Origin: Dehalococcoidia bacterium
Lineage (GTDB): Bacteria > Chloroflexota > Dehalococcoidia > GIF9 > AB-539-J10
Direction: 5' to 3'
NCBI GenBank assembly: GCA_030612345.1
Contig: JAUWOB010000005.1
Coordinates: 1 to 15,914, forward strand
Length of the DNA: 15,914 nt
Within the stretch, counting starts at the first letter, position 1. Each line of letters opens with the position of its first letter. The notes beneath the pieces were generated by a model, which was not told where the DNA came from, did no database searches, and saw only the letters and a list, made by a program, of their open reading frames with translations. A program made the position numbers and the translations under genes. Below are positions 7,491-14,993 of this stretch, piece after piece.

Positions 7491-7898
7491 TCAGCAGGTG
7501 AATTTCCTGAAGCCACTGACCATGGCTATTTGAGGAAGCTCGCAGCGTTCCTGTGGCGAAATATCCTCGGGGCGTACATGGTCCAGGTTTTTCCTGAGCG
7601 TAAGAAGCCTTATGGCCTCCATCATCCTGGAGAGATCAAATCCCCTAGGGCAGTTGACAGTACAGGCAAGACAAGAAGCACAAATCCAAACAGTCTTGGA
7701 CTTAGCGATTTCCTCTTCCAGCCCTAGCCGCGCCAGCTCGATAATCTGGCGGGGGGACACATCCATATTGGAGGCCGCGGGGCAGTTCCCAGAGCACATG
7801 CCACATTGGTAACACAACTGAAGGTTTTGTCCGCTGAGCTCCTTGACTTTCCTGACAAACTCGCGGCGCAGCCTCTTGGACGAAATGGTTACAGACAT
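7491..7898 (-). CDS. hdrC: HdrC-like 4Fe-4S dicluster protein
   Basis: A 135-residue protein with two [4Fe-4S] motifs: C29-xx-C32-xx-C35-xxx-C39-P and C73-xx-C76-xx-C79-xxx-C83-P. The spacing and the helical stretch between them match HdrC of heterodisulfide reductase, which wires HdrB to a flavoprotein. The ATG at 7898 has GAAGGA about 11 bases upstream. The gene lies 24 bases after fumarase alpha and directly before the HdrB-like gene. Its place between fumarase and fumarate reductase genes indicates that it belongs to the fumarate reductase complex, not to a methanogen-type Hdr. No HdrA is present in the window. Confidence 0.9.
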   Translation of the reverse strand: MSVTISSKRLRREFVRKVKELSGQNLQLCYQCGMCSGNCPAASNMDVSPRQIIELARLGLEEEIAKSKTVWICASCLACTVNCPRGFDLSRMMEAIRLLTLRKNLDHVRPEDISPQERCELPQIAMVSGFRKFTC

Positions 7899-7922
7899 CC
7901 TTTTGTCATTCCTTCAATGGCG

Positions 7923-8768
7923 TCACAGAAGTGCTTCTCCGCGGCGCGCGCACCAGCATTGCATGTTGACTGCCACAGGCATGCTGGCAATATGGCACGG
8001 AAAGGTTTCCACATGTACCGCCAACGCGGTGACTGTGCCGCCATAGCCCATAGCGCCGATGCCCAGATTGTTGACTCTTTGCAGAATCTCCCTCTCCAAG
8101 TCGGCAACCTCAGGGTCCGGGCTCGGTCCGCCGGCTTTGCGCAATAGCGCCTTCTTGGCTATGAGCATTGCCTTGTCCGTCGTCCCGCCTATGCCGACAC
8201 CAATAATAACCGGCGGACAGGGATTACCACCGACATCATCAACAAGGTTGACCACGAAATCTATCACCCCCTGGGGTCCCTTGGCTGGAGTGAGCACAGT
8301 CAAGCGGGAACAGTTTTCTGAGCCGCCTCCTTTGGGCATGACGGTGATCTTCAACCTGTCTCCAGAAACTATATCGGTATGGATCATAGCCGGCGTATTG
8401 TCCTTGGTGTTTACCCTGGCAAAGCAAGGCTGGCTCACTATGGATTTCCGCAAATAGCCCTTCCCGTATCCCCGGCGCACTCCTGCGTTGACTGCCGTAT
8501 AGAGATCGCCACCGGTTATGTGTACGTCCTGGCCTAGCTCTAGCATGACCACAGCGGCGCCGGTGTCCTGACAAAGAGGAATCTGTTCCTTCCCGGCGAT
8601 GTCCGCATTTTCCAGGATTCTGTCGAGCACCTCACGGCAAACAGGAGATTCTTCTTTCTCTCTTGCCTGCTTGAGAGCACTCAACACATCCTCAGGTAGA
8701 TAATGACAGGAGCACTCAAACAAGTTAGCTACGGTATTCGTTACATCTTTAGCTTTGATTTCTCTCAT
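7923..8768 (-). CDS. fumA: Class I fumarate hydratase, alpha subunit
   Basis: A 281-residue N-terminal-domain protein of the oxygen-sensitive [4Fe-4S] fumarases. The three cluster cysteines are C66 (CQDTG), C184 (NPCPP) and C271 (QCWC). Their spacings of 118 and 87 residues match those of the tartrate dehydratase/fumarase alpha family. KGGGSEN (146-152) and GVGIGG (190-195) are typical. It needs the beta subunit at 3410-3970. The ATG at 8768 has only a weak AGG/AAGAG site. It lies 61 bases after larA and 24 before the HdrC-like gene, so the alpha gene heads the fumarate reductase block and the beta gene ends it. L-tartrate dehydratase is the main alternative. Confidence 0.93.
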   Translation of the reverse strand: MREIKAKDVTNTVANLFECSCHYLPEDVLSALKQAREKEESPVCREVLDRILENADIAGKEQIPLCQDTGAAVVMLELGQDVHITGGDLYTAVNAGVRRGYGKGYLRKSIVSQPCFARVNTKDNTPAMIHTDIVSGDRLKITVMPKGGGSENCSRLTVLTPAKGPQGVIDFVVNLVDDVGGNPCPPVIIGVGIGGTTDKAMLIAKKALLRKAGGPSPDPEVADLEREILQRVNNLGIGAMGYGGTVTALAVHVETFPCHIASMPVAVNMQCWCARRGEALL

Positions 8769-8829
8769 TTCTCTTTGCCTGTTGATCCCGCGTCCTTCAT
8801 GCCGGCTGCGTTCAATGCCGGCGCTCTGA

Positions 8830-10074
8830 TCATGCTACGTTCGGCACGGTAAGGCTAGCATCCATTAGGAAGAGGACTCTTGCCTCTTTTCCCTTCTTCT
8901 CAATCGCTCTGTCTAGGGCCTGTTGAACGTCATGAAAAGGCTTGATAAAGGCCTGCCGCGAATCCTTATCTTCAAGCCCAGTTACTCCCCAGATTGCCGC
9001 CCAAGTGGCAATCTCAGCCATCTTGGCAGCTTTATGATAGCCCAGTTTGTAACCTTGTCCGATCCTCTGCAGAGCTTCCTGGGGAGTTTCACTACTGGTG
9101 AGGAGATCGAAGTATGCCTCTTCTCCTATGCCGGACCTGCACTCGGAGACCAGGATAAGGATCCCCCCCTCTTCCAGCGCCAGCTTGCCATTGTCAAGGG
9201 CCTTTTGTGCTTGATACAAATCCACGTCTGACGGATAGCCAGCAACAGCAACTACTATGTCTGTCTTCTCCTTGACGTCGACACAGTAGACTTCATGAGC
9301 CTTGTCAATGGCCGTCAGGAATGAATCATGAATATCTCCTGACGTACAGTGGTAAACCCTCTTCTCTCCATCCAGAACGGTCTGGATGGAGAATATCTCT
9401 TTTCCTTCTATCGTCTTGAGGGCATCAACCATATCTTCATGAACAGGGTTGCCCTCCAAAACCAGAGCTTGCGCACGGGGACTGAGAGCATGTCGATGGT
9501 TTTGCTCTATCGTCTTGTAGGACGCAATACCGGGGAGAAAGGATTTCCTTCCTCCTGTATAGCCGGCGAAATAATGAGGCTCTACCGAACCGATAGTCAC
9601 CAGCTTATGTGCCTCCACGCCCAACCTGTTCACATACATCTCGGTACCAGTGGAGGAAACTCCCAAATATGTCATATCTTCATCTCTGCGGGCATCGTGG
9701 ACATAGATTCTGTCCTTCAGCAAGTTGAGGTAATCTCCGAAGATAAATCTCAATTCTTCCTCGTTCGGAGCGCGGTGAATCCCCGTGGCAATGAGAAACC
9801 TGGTATTCTTATGTTTGATCTTAGGATAGATCACCTCCAGTATTCTTGCCGTAGGGGTGGGCCGGGTATAGTCGTTGACAATAAAGAGCAGATCTCCGGC
9901 ATCGGCAATGAACTCATCGAAGCTCCTGGAGTGGACAGGTTGCTCAACTCCCTTGCGGATAGTCTCTGCTTCATCGTCAATGGAGACGACGTTTGGTTCG
10001 ACTATACCGGCAACCCTGCTTTGCTCAACTTCAACCTCTACCCTCTCCTTTCCGTAAGGGATTCCTATTTTCAT
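8830..10074 (-). CDS. larA: LarA-family nickel-pincer 2-hydroxyacid racemase/epimerase
   Basis: A 414-residue LarA-family protein. LarA from Lactiplantibacillus binds the nickel-pincer nucleotide covalently to a lysine and racemises lactate by hydride transfer. All key positions are visible: D68 and R71 in DYTRPTP, H100 in GIHR, H167 and K177 in the EPHYFAGYTGGRKSFLPG region, H193, and Q288/K291. The H167-K177 spacing of 10 equals that of H174-K184 in the characterised enzyme. Substrate varies in this family (lactate, malate and other 2-hydroxy acids). A 4-base overlap with the ferredoxin-MvhD gene and the nearby GlcD-type oxidase favour lactate; the adjacent fumarase makes malate possible. 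Cofactor genes larB, larC and larE are not in the window. Confidence 0.9.
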   Translation of the reverse strand: MKIGIPYGKERVEVEVEQSRVAGIVEPNVVSIDDEAETIRKGVEQPVHSRSFDEFIADAGDLLFIVNDYTRPTPTARILEVIYPKIKHKNTRFLIATGIHRAPNEEELRFIFGDYLNLLKDRIYVHDARRDEDMTYLGVSSTGTEMYVNRLGVEAHKLVTIGSVEPHYFAGYTGGRKSFLPGIASYKTIEQNHRHALSPRAQALVLEGNPVHEDMVDALKTIEGKEIFSIQTVLDGEKRVYHCTSGDIHDSFLTAIDKAHEVYCVDVKEKTDIVVAVAGYPSDVDLYQAQKALDNGKLALEEGGILILVSECRSGIGEEAYFDLLTSSETPQEALQRIGQGYKLGYHKAAKMAEIATWAAIWGVTGLEDKDSRQAFIKPFHDVQQALDRAIEKKGKEARVLFLMDASLTVPNVA

Positions 10075-11009
10075 ATCGGACCCAAGGATGCTATCTCACC
10101 GGCAAAGCTCTTCAGCGCATTCTTAAGCTTCTGAGCTTCGCCAGTGGCAAAGTGTTCCAGCTTAAGCCTTTCTGATTGGACACCGAGCACATCAAGCAGT
10201 CTCCCGACCAATGCGCATCTCTCCTTAGCCCTGTAGTTGCCATCATGTTCGCATTCATCAAGCGGGCAACAGGCAATCATCACCCCCCACGCTCCCTGAT
10301 CAAAAGCCTCCAATATCAATCCCGGGTCAATACGGCCTGAACATACAGTCACAATGATTCCAGACGCATTCTCTGCTCCCTTGAACTCCATCCGGGATAG
10401 TTGCAGTCCCGGGGTCATTGACCAATTACAGCAGAATACTACTACTTTGGGGCTTCCATTCATGGTTCTGAGCGAGTTTTCAACTGCTGCGGATAGTTCT
10501 TCTCGTGATACTCCAAATCCTGTTTTTTGCGACATTGCTCCCACAGGACACTCCGCTACACAAACGCCACAACCCTTGCACTTGACCTTGTCGACCAGAA
10601 CTCTCATACTCCCCATATCCACAGAAAGTGCCTCAGACTTACATGTCAAGACACATCTGCCACAAGCCATGCAGAGCTTCTCGTCATTCCTGACTGTAGT
10701 GCCCTGTCCTGCAAAGCCGAATTCCAGAAGATCAGCTCTGGCATCGGTAAAGATGTCGGTGGGCGTAACCTTCGCCGAACAGCTCTTGCTACAGTTACCG
10801 CAGTAGAAACACTCAAACAGCTTCTCCGCAACATATGGAGAGGGGTCGACTTCGCCCGTGAGCAGTCCATAGGCAAGTAAGAGCCTTCCCCTGGGCGTGT
10901 CGATTTCCCAATTGGAGGCCCTATATAGAGGGCAGTGTTCACAGCAATAGCCGCACCTTATGCACAGGTTGAGTTCGCTCCCCCATTTCTCCAGTCTCTT
11001 GAATTCCAT
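10071..11009 (-). CDS. HdrC/ferredoxin-MvhD (FlpD) fusion protein
   Basis: A 312-residue electron-transfer fusion. Residues 16-27 and 67-77 hold an HdrC/GlcF-like pair of motifs (C16-C19-C22-C26P; C67-C70-C73-C77). A bacterial ferredoxin domain follows with C113-C116-C119-C123 and C144-C147-C150-C154P. From about 188 comes an MvhD/FlpD domain: CCNW (193-196), CSGRIDPGLILEAF (223-236) and a C248-x4-C253 pair followed by DGNYRA. MvhD domains carry a [2Fe-2S] and pass electrons to HdrA. The usual CNWC motif reads CNWS here, but four cysteines (194, 223, 248, 253) remain. GGGAG precedes the ATG. It sits between glcD and larA, so it is the probable electron acceptor of the oxidase. Confidence 0.88.
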   Translation of the reverse strand: MEFKRLEKWGSELNLCIRCGYCCEHCPLYRASNWEIDTPRGRLLLAYGLLTGEVDPSPYVAEKLFECFYCGNCSKSCSAKVTPTDIFTDARADLLEFGFAGQGTTVRNDEKLCMACGRCVLTCKSEALSVDMGSMRVLVDKVKCKGCGVCVAECPVGAMSQKTGFGVSREELSAAVENSLRTMNGSPKVVVFCCNWSMTPGLQLSRMEFKGAENASGIIVTVCSGRIDPGLILEAFDQGAWGVMIACCPLDECEHDGNYRAKERCALVGRLLDVLGVQSERLKLEHFATGEAQKLKNALKSFAGEIASLGPI

Positions 11010-11024
11010 TTCTCCCTAATCAAT

Positions 11025-11043
11025 CCTGCCGTTTGCAGGCAGG
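11025..11043. other. Short inverted repeat in the glcD-ferredoxin spacer
   Basis: CCTGCC and GGCAGG form a 6-bp stem with a 7-base loop in the 77-base gap between the GlcD-like and ferredoxin-MvhD genes. No T-run follows on the minus strand, so it is more likely an mRNA processing or stability hairpin than a terminator. Function is unproven. Confidence 0.3.
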
Positions 11044-11086
11044 AACCGACATGGCTTTCGCTCGGAGATTCGATGTCCCTCCTTCT

Positions 11087-12517
11087 TCATAGCTGCACGG
11101 GATATCTGAGCTTCGTTGCCGTAACCCAGTCATCCGGTGCATCCATTAACTTATGAGGATTCAGGATATTGTTGGGGTCAAGGGCCGTCTTTATCGCTTT
11201 CATCATCTGCAGTGAGTCTGCCTTTTCCTTCTTCCAAGCAGGAGCCTTGGAGATTGCGATGCCGTGTTCCCCGGAGGTTGTTCCCCCCACGCTGCGGACA
11301 TAATCGTATACCTCATCAACTGCCCGCCTGGCATCCTCCCACTGCTCCTTTCTGGTAACCTCCATCAATATCTTGGTATGCAGCAATCCTATGCCGCAAT
11401 GACCGTAAGCGTTCATGACCACGTGATTGCGCTCTCCGATTTCGTGAATCTTGCGGGCGCATTCGGCTATTCTTGAGCTGGGGACAGCCATATCATCAGC
11501 CAACGATGTGCAGACAAGTCCTTCCCTATACCTTGAAAGCGCAGCAAAGAGCTTCTTCCTTCCGCTATAGATTCGTTCCATCTCCTTGGCATCGCTACCC
11601 ATTTCAACTCCGAAAGCACTGTTTTTCTCACATATCTCCTTAATGGTTGCCATATCGTAGTCCACCGCATCTTTCAGTCGTCCATCACACTCAAATACCA
11701 CGATTGCTTCTACCTGCGGAAGGTTCATATTGAGCGTCTTGTTCAGAGCAGTGATGGCTATGTCATCGACAAGCTCAAGCAGCGAGGGCGTTACCTCAGA
11801 TGCTACTATATCTGATATTGTCTCACCGGCATCCTCCAGTTTGCTGAATTTCGCCATGCCCATGGCCTTGAATCGGGGCAGGTGTCTGAGCAACAGCGTT
11901 GCTTCCACAATCAGTCCCAGAGTGCCCTCAGAGCCAACCATGAGCCTATCAAGCTGATAACCAGATGCCTGAGCCCGTGTATCAGCGCCCAGAGTGACCA
12001 GATCTCCATTTGCCAGAACAACCTTCATCCCTAAGACGTAGTCCCGCATCGTGCCGTATTTGATCGCCCTTACGCCGGAGCCATTGTTGGCAATGGTTCC
12101 GCCTATGGTGGCGATTCTGCCCGATTCAGGAGCGGAAGGAAACCAAAGGCCATGCGGCTGAAGCGCCCTGTTTAGATCATCACACACTACTCCCGGCTCC
12201 ACCTTACACAGAATGTCTCGAGGCCTTATGGCCTTGATGCGGTTCATGCGCTTGAAATCGATGACGATGCCACCGTCTATGGGAACAGCCTGTCCCGAAG
12301 CACTCGAGCCCGCACCGCGAGCAATGACAGGCACTAGCGCGGTGTTGGCATAGCGGACGATCCCTTGCACTTCCTCCACTGTCTCAGGTCTGACAACAAC
12401 CGAGGGATTGGCCTCATGAACCGAGGCGTCGGAGCCATAGACGTAAAGGTCAGCAATATCATCTCTAACGTCTTCCTCCCCTACTATCTCCTTCAGTCTC
12501 TTGACGTCTATGTCCAT
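11087..12517 (-). CDS. glcD: GlcD-type FAD-linked oxidase (D-lactate/glycolate dehydrogenase-like)
   Basis: A 476-residue flavoprotein of the VAO/PCMH family. The N-terminal FAD-binding domain shows RGAGSSASG (67-75), PESGRIATIGGTIANNGSG (about 130-148) and YQLDRLMVGSEGTLG (187-201); the C-terminal FAD-oxidase domain ends with SGEHGIAISK (415-424). It oxidises a D-2-hydroxy acid, most simply D-lactate to pyruvate. The metal-site motif, HxGDGNxH in well-studied D-lactate and D-2-hydroxyglutarate dehydrogenases, reads HCGIGLLH (373-380), losing Asp and Asn. The ATG at 12517 has a strong AAGGAGG; the frame is open to 12559 but lacks one there. With LarA and the ferredoxin-MvhD fusion downstream, a lactate-using role is the best inference. 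Confidence 0.9.
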   Translation of the reverse strand: MDIDVKRLKEIVGEEDVRDDIADLYVYGSDASVHEANPSVVVRPETVEEVQGIVRYANTALVPVIARGAGSSASGQAVPIDGGIVIDFKRMNRIKAIRPRDILCKVEPGVVCDDLNRALQPHGLWFPSAPESGRIATIGGTIANNGSGVRAIKYGTMRDYVLGMKVVLANGDLVTLGADTRAQASGYQLDRLMVGSEGTLGLIVEATLLLRHLPRFKAMGMAKFSKLEDAGETISDIVASEVTPSLLELVDDIAITALNKTLNMNLPQVEAIVVFECDGRLKDAVDYDMATIKEICEKNSAFGVEMGSDAKEMERIYSGRKKLFAALSRYREGLVCTSLADDMAVPSSRIAECARKIHEIGERNHVVMNAYGHCGIGLLHTKILMEVTRKEQWEDARRAVDEVYDYVRSVGGTTSGEHGIAISKAPAWKKEKADSLQMMKAIKTALDPNNILNPHKLMDAPDDWVTATKLRYPVQL

Positions 12518-12661
12518 CTCTGCCTCCTTCCATAGCGCTGTCTCTTCTCTCTCTAACACACACGCCGGTGCTTAACCAGACAACTGGAAAACCATGACCA
12601 TGGCAATACCGAAACAGGTACTCCTTTCAGACCAGCACATACTTAGGGGTCTGGATCCAGT

Positions 12662-14650
12662 TCATCCGATTACTGCTAAGATATCATCTTTGTTTACCGT
12701 ATCCCCGGGTCTGAAGTTGACCGCCTTAACGAGTCCGTCAACGGGCGCCGGCACGCTATTCTGCATCTTCATTGCCTCCAGGATAAGAAGCGGGTCTCCG
12801 GCTTTGATGCTATCCCCTACATTGACGAAATAGCGGATAACCATGCCAGGCATAGGTGCAAGTACCTTCGTTCCATCAGCGACCACAGCAGGTGGCGATT
12901 TCTTGGCCTCGACCTTCGAGGTTGCCTCCATAGCCGTGGGTGAAATAGGTGACGGAGCAACGGTGCTTGCGCGCGGGGACACAGCGATGATCGGTGAACC
13001 CCCCACAGCTTCCACACCCACTTCATAGTACTCACCTTCAACGAAGACGTTGAATGTTCTCACACCGGGCCCCTTTTCAGGCACAACCCTCTCAGGTTTC
13101 TCCACCAGCTTGCCCGCCTTAGCTTTGGTAATGAGTTCATCCTCCTTCTTTACCTCTTCCAGGGTTTTTGGAGCGCGAGGAGGCTTCCAATCATCAGGAA
13201 TAGTCTGATCTATGCCGTATTTATACTTCAAGAAACGAGCGCCGGTAGTGGGAAAAAGAGCATAGGTGAGCACATCTCGGATATCTCTGGCAAAATCCTT
13301 GGACTCCTTGCGGGCTTTCTCCAGTTCTGGCTCCAGCATATCAGCAGCCCGACCATCAATCGGCTTTTCACCGCTTTCGTAACCCTTGAGCACCATCTTC
13401 TGGATATTCTTATCGATAGGCGCCGGTGGCCGGCCGTAGAGCCCGTAGCAATAATTTCTGGTTTCCTGGGTGGTCATCTTGTAGCGCCCTGTCAGAACGT
13501 TCTGCACTGCCTGAACACCCACAATCTGACTGGTGGGGGTGACCAAAGGCGGATAACCGAGTTCCGCTCTGGTCCTGGCAGTCTCCGCTCGCACCTCGTC
13601 CAACCTGTCCAGAGCATTGGCCTGCCTTAGCTGCGAAACCAGGTTCGTGGTCATGCCACCAGGGATCTGGTGCACCAACACTCCGGTATCGATGACCGAC
13701 ATAGCCGACGTATCCAAGAAGTCTCGATACTTCGGGGCAACCCGTTCGATCATTTGCCCACACTTGAATAGCTGTTGGATATCCAGCCCGGTATCTCTAT
13801 CTGTCCCGTAAAGGGCAACGACTAAAGGCTCGACGGGCGGTTGCGACGAACGCAACGCAAACGGCGACAGAGCGGTATCAACTATGTCAACTCCCGCCTC
13901 GATCGCCTTCAGCACAGACATGGAAGCCTGCCCGCTGGTATAGTGGGTGTGCAGTTCGACAGGAACTCTTAGATTCTGCTTAAGGGCCTTAATCAGTTCG
14001 TAGGCATCATAAGGAGAGATAAGACCGGCCTGGTCCTTGATACAGATGGAGTCGGCGCCCATGTCCTGAAGAATGAGGGCCTTCTTGACATAGTATTCCA
14101 GATTGTAGACCGGCCCTCCCATCCTTGGCTGGGTAAGCGAGTAGCATATGGCCGCTTGGTAGTGCCGGCCGGCCTTGTTTATGGCTCTAGCAGCGCGTTC
14201 GTGATTACGCTCGTCATTAACGGCATCAAAGACGCGAAAAATGTCAATGCCTACCTCGGCAGCTTGTTCGACAAAGGCATCAACCAAATCATCAGGGTGG
14301 TTTCGATAAGCGACCAGATTCTGTCCCCGAAGAAGCATCTGCAGCTGAGTATTGGGCATAAGGCTCTTCAACCTGCGAGGTCTATCCCAGGGATCCTCGC
14401 CCAGAAAACGATGGGGCACATCAAATGTCGCCCCTCCCCAGACCTCCATAGAATAGAAGCCGCATTTGTTCATCTCGGGTGCCATCCATTCCATGTCCTG
14501 GGTTAGCATCCTTGTAGCCAGTGTGGACTGATGCCCATCACGAAAAGTGGTGTCACAAATCTTGACCGGGTTCTTACCCTTAGACCTTGTCTTCACCTTG
14601 TCAGCGGTTAAGTCCTTGGCCAAGATCGGGCCTTCACCTATTTCGTTCAC
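12662..14650 (-). CDS. oadA: Biotin-containing pyruvate/oxaloacetate carboxyltransferase (5S/PycB/OadA type)
   Basis: A 662-residue protein. The N-terminal HMGL-like carboxyltransferase barrel carries DTTFRDGHQS (33-42), the IKDQAG segment with the probable carboxylated lysine, and the metal-binding HTHYTSG. A conserved PYC/OADA middle domain follows, then a Pro/Ala/Ser linker, and a biotinyl domain with EAMKM whose biotin lysine is K628, 34 residues from the end. It moves carboxyl groups between carboxybiotin and pyruvate/oxaloacetate. With the 12S-type gene upstream, a methylmalonyl-CoA:pyruvate transcarboxylase is plausible; oxaloacetate decarboxylase alpha or pyruvate carboxylase subunit B are alternatives. 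The start is GTG at 14650, fixed by a near-perfect AAAGGAGGTGATC. No biotin carboxylase or membrane decarboxylase subunit is visible. Confidence 0.92.
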   Translation of the reverse strand: MNEIGEGPILAKDLTADKVKTRSKGKNPVKICDTTFRDGHQSTLATRMLTQDMEWMAPEMNKCGFYSMEVWGGATFDVPHRFLGEDPWDRPRRLKSLMPNTQLQMLLRGQNLVAYRNHPDDLVDAFVEQAAEVGIDIFRVFDAVNDERNHERAARAINKAGRHYQAAICYSLTQPRMGGPVYNLEYYVKKALILQDMGADSICIKDQAGLISPYDAYELIKALKQNLRVPVELHTHYTSGQASMSVLKAIEAGVDIVDTALSPFALRSSQPPVEPLVVALYGTDRDTGLDIQQLFKCGQMIERVAPKYRDFLDTSAMSVIDTGVLVHQIPGGMTTNLVSQLRQANALDRLDEVRAETARTRAELGYPPLVTPTSQIVGVQAVQNVLTGRYKMTTQETRNYCYGLYGRPPAPIDKNIQKMVLKGYESGEKPIDGRAADMLEPELEKARKESKDFARDIRDVLTYALFPTTGARFLKYKYGIDQTIPDDWKPPRAPKTLEEVKKEDELITKAKAGKLVEKPERVVPEKGPGVRTFNVFVEGEYYEVGVEAVGGSPIIAVSPRASTVAPSPISPTAMEATSKVEAKKSPPAVVADGTKVLAPMPGMVIRYFVNVGDSIKAGDPLLILEAMKMQNSVPAPVDGLVKAVNFRPGDTVNKDDILAVIG

Positions 14651-14665
14651 AGATCACCTCCTTTC

Positions 14666-14746
14666 TGTCATTACGAGCCATCCGCTCCTTGTCATACTGA
14701 GCGCAGCCGGGCGCTGAAACCCTCTGCAGGCCCCTCTCCCTCGCTC
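14666..14746. repeat. Possible remnant of a dispersed TGTCAT-type intergenic repeat
   Basis: The plus strand has TGTCATTACGAG (14666-14677) and, 13 bases on, TGTCATACTGAGCGCAGC (14691-1 to 14708). GAGCG (14699-14703) is matched by CGCTC (14742-14746), an inverted pair. The TGTCATnCTGAGCG wording resembles short dispersed repeats known between genes of many uncultured bacteria. It occupies the leader of the carboxyltransferase gene. One locus cannot prove a repeat family. Confidence 0.3.
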
Positions 14747-14779
14747 GGAACCACACCTCGTGATAACACTCAAACGTCA

Positions 14780-14971
14780 TCATCTGGAAACAATGCGTCG
14801 CTGCCACAGCATTCGCATTCGCATGATCTCCTCACGTCCCGAACCACTCCATGAGTTTGAGGCTACCGTCGACCTTCGCTGCGGCATCAGCGGCCTCAGA
14901 TGCCTTTCTTCTTCCATATAGGCAGCTACCGCGGCTGTGATGGCAGCCATAGTGCGTCTCTTGCTCTCCAA
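14780..14971 (-). CDS. Small carboxylase-associated subunit (possible double frameshift)
   Basis: A 63-residue frame between the 12S-like and 5S-like genes, starting at TTG 14971 with AAAGGA just upstream and 22 bases after the previous stop. The N-terminus MAAITAAVAAYMEEE (residues 8-22) and the C-terminus GREEIMRMRMLWQRR look like the small helper proteins found between subunits of biotin-dependent acyl-CoA carboxylases/decarboxylases (OadG/MmdD-like tail). The middle (about 24-45) does not fit. Between about 14841 and 14904 another frame gives an Ala-rich linker ending in LKLMEWFG, which joins smoothly to REEIMRMR. This suggests two compensating single-base changes, in the AAA run at 14905-14907 and the GGG run at 14838-14840 (minus-strand sense). 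It could be intact, broken or a sequencing artefact. Confidence 0.55.
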   Translation of the reverse strand: MESKRRTMAAITAAVAAYMEEERHLRPLMPQRRSTVASNSWSGSGREEIMRMRMLWQRRIVSR

Positions 14972-14993
14972 TTGTTCCTTTGCGTAAACCTCT

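Noticed and set aside
9349-10134. 261-codon plus-strand frame opposite larA
   Set aside because: The minus-strand LarA protein has every expected active-site residue; the opposite frame has no family features.
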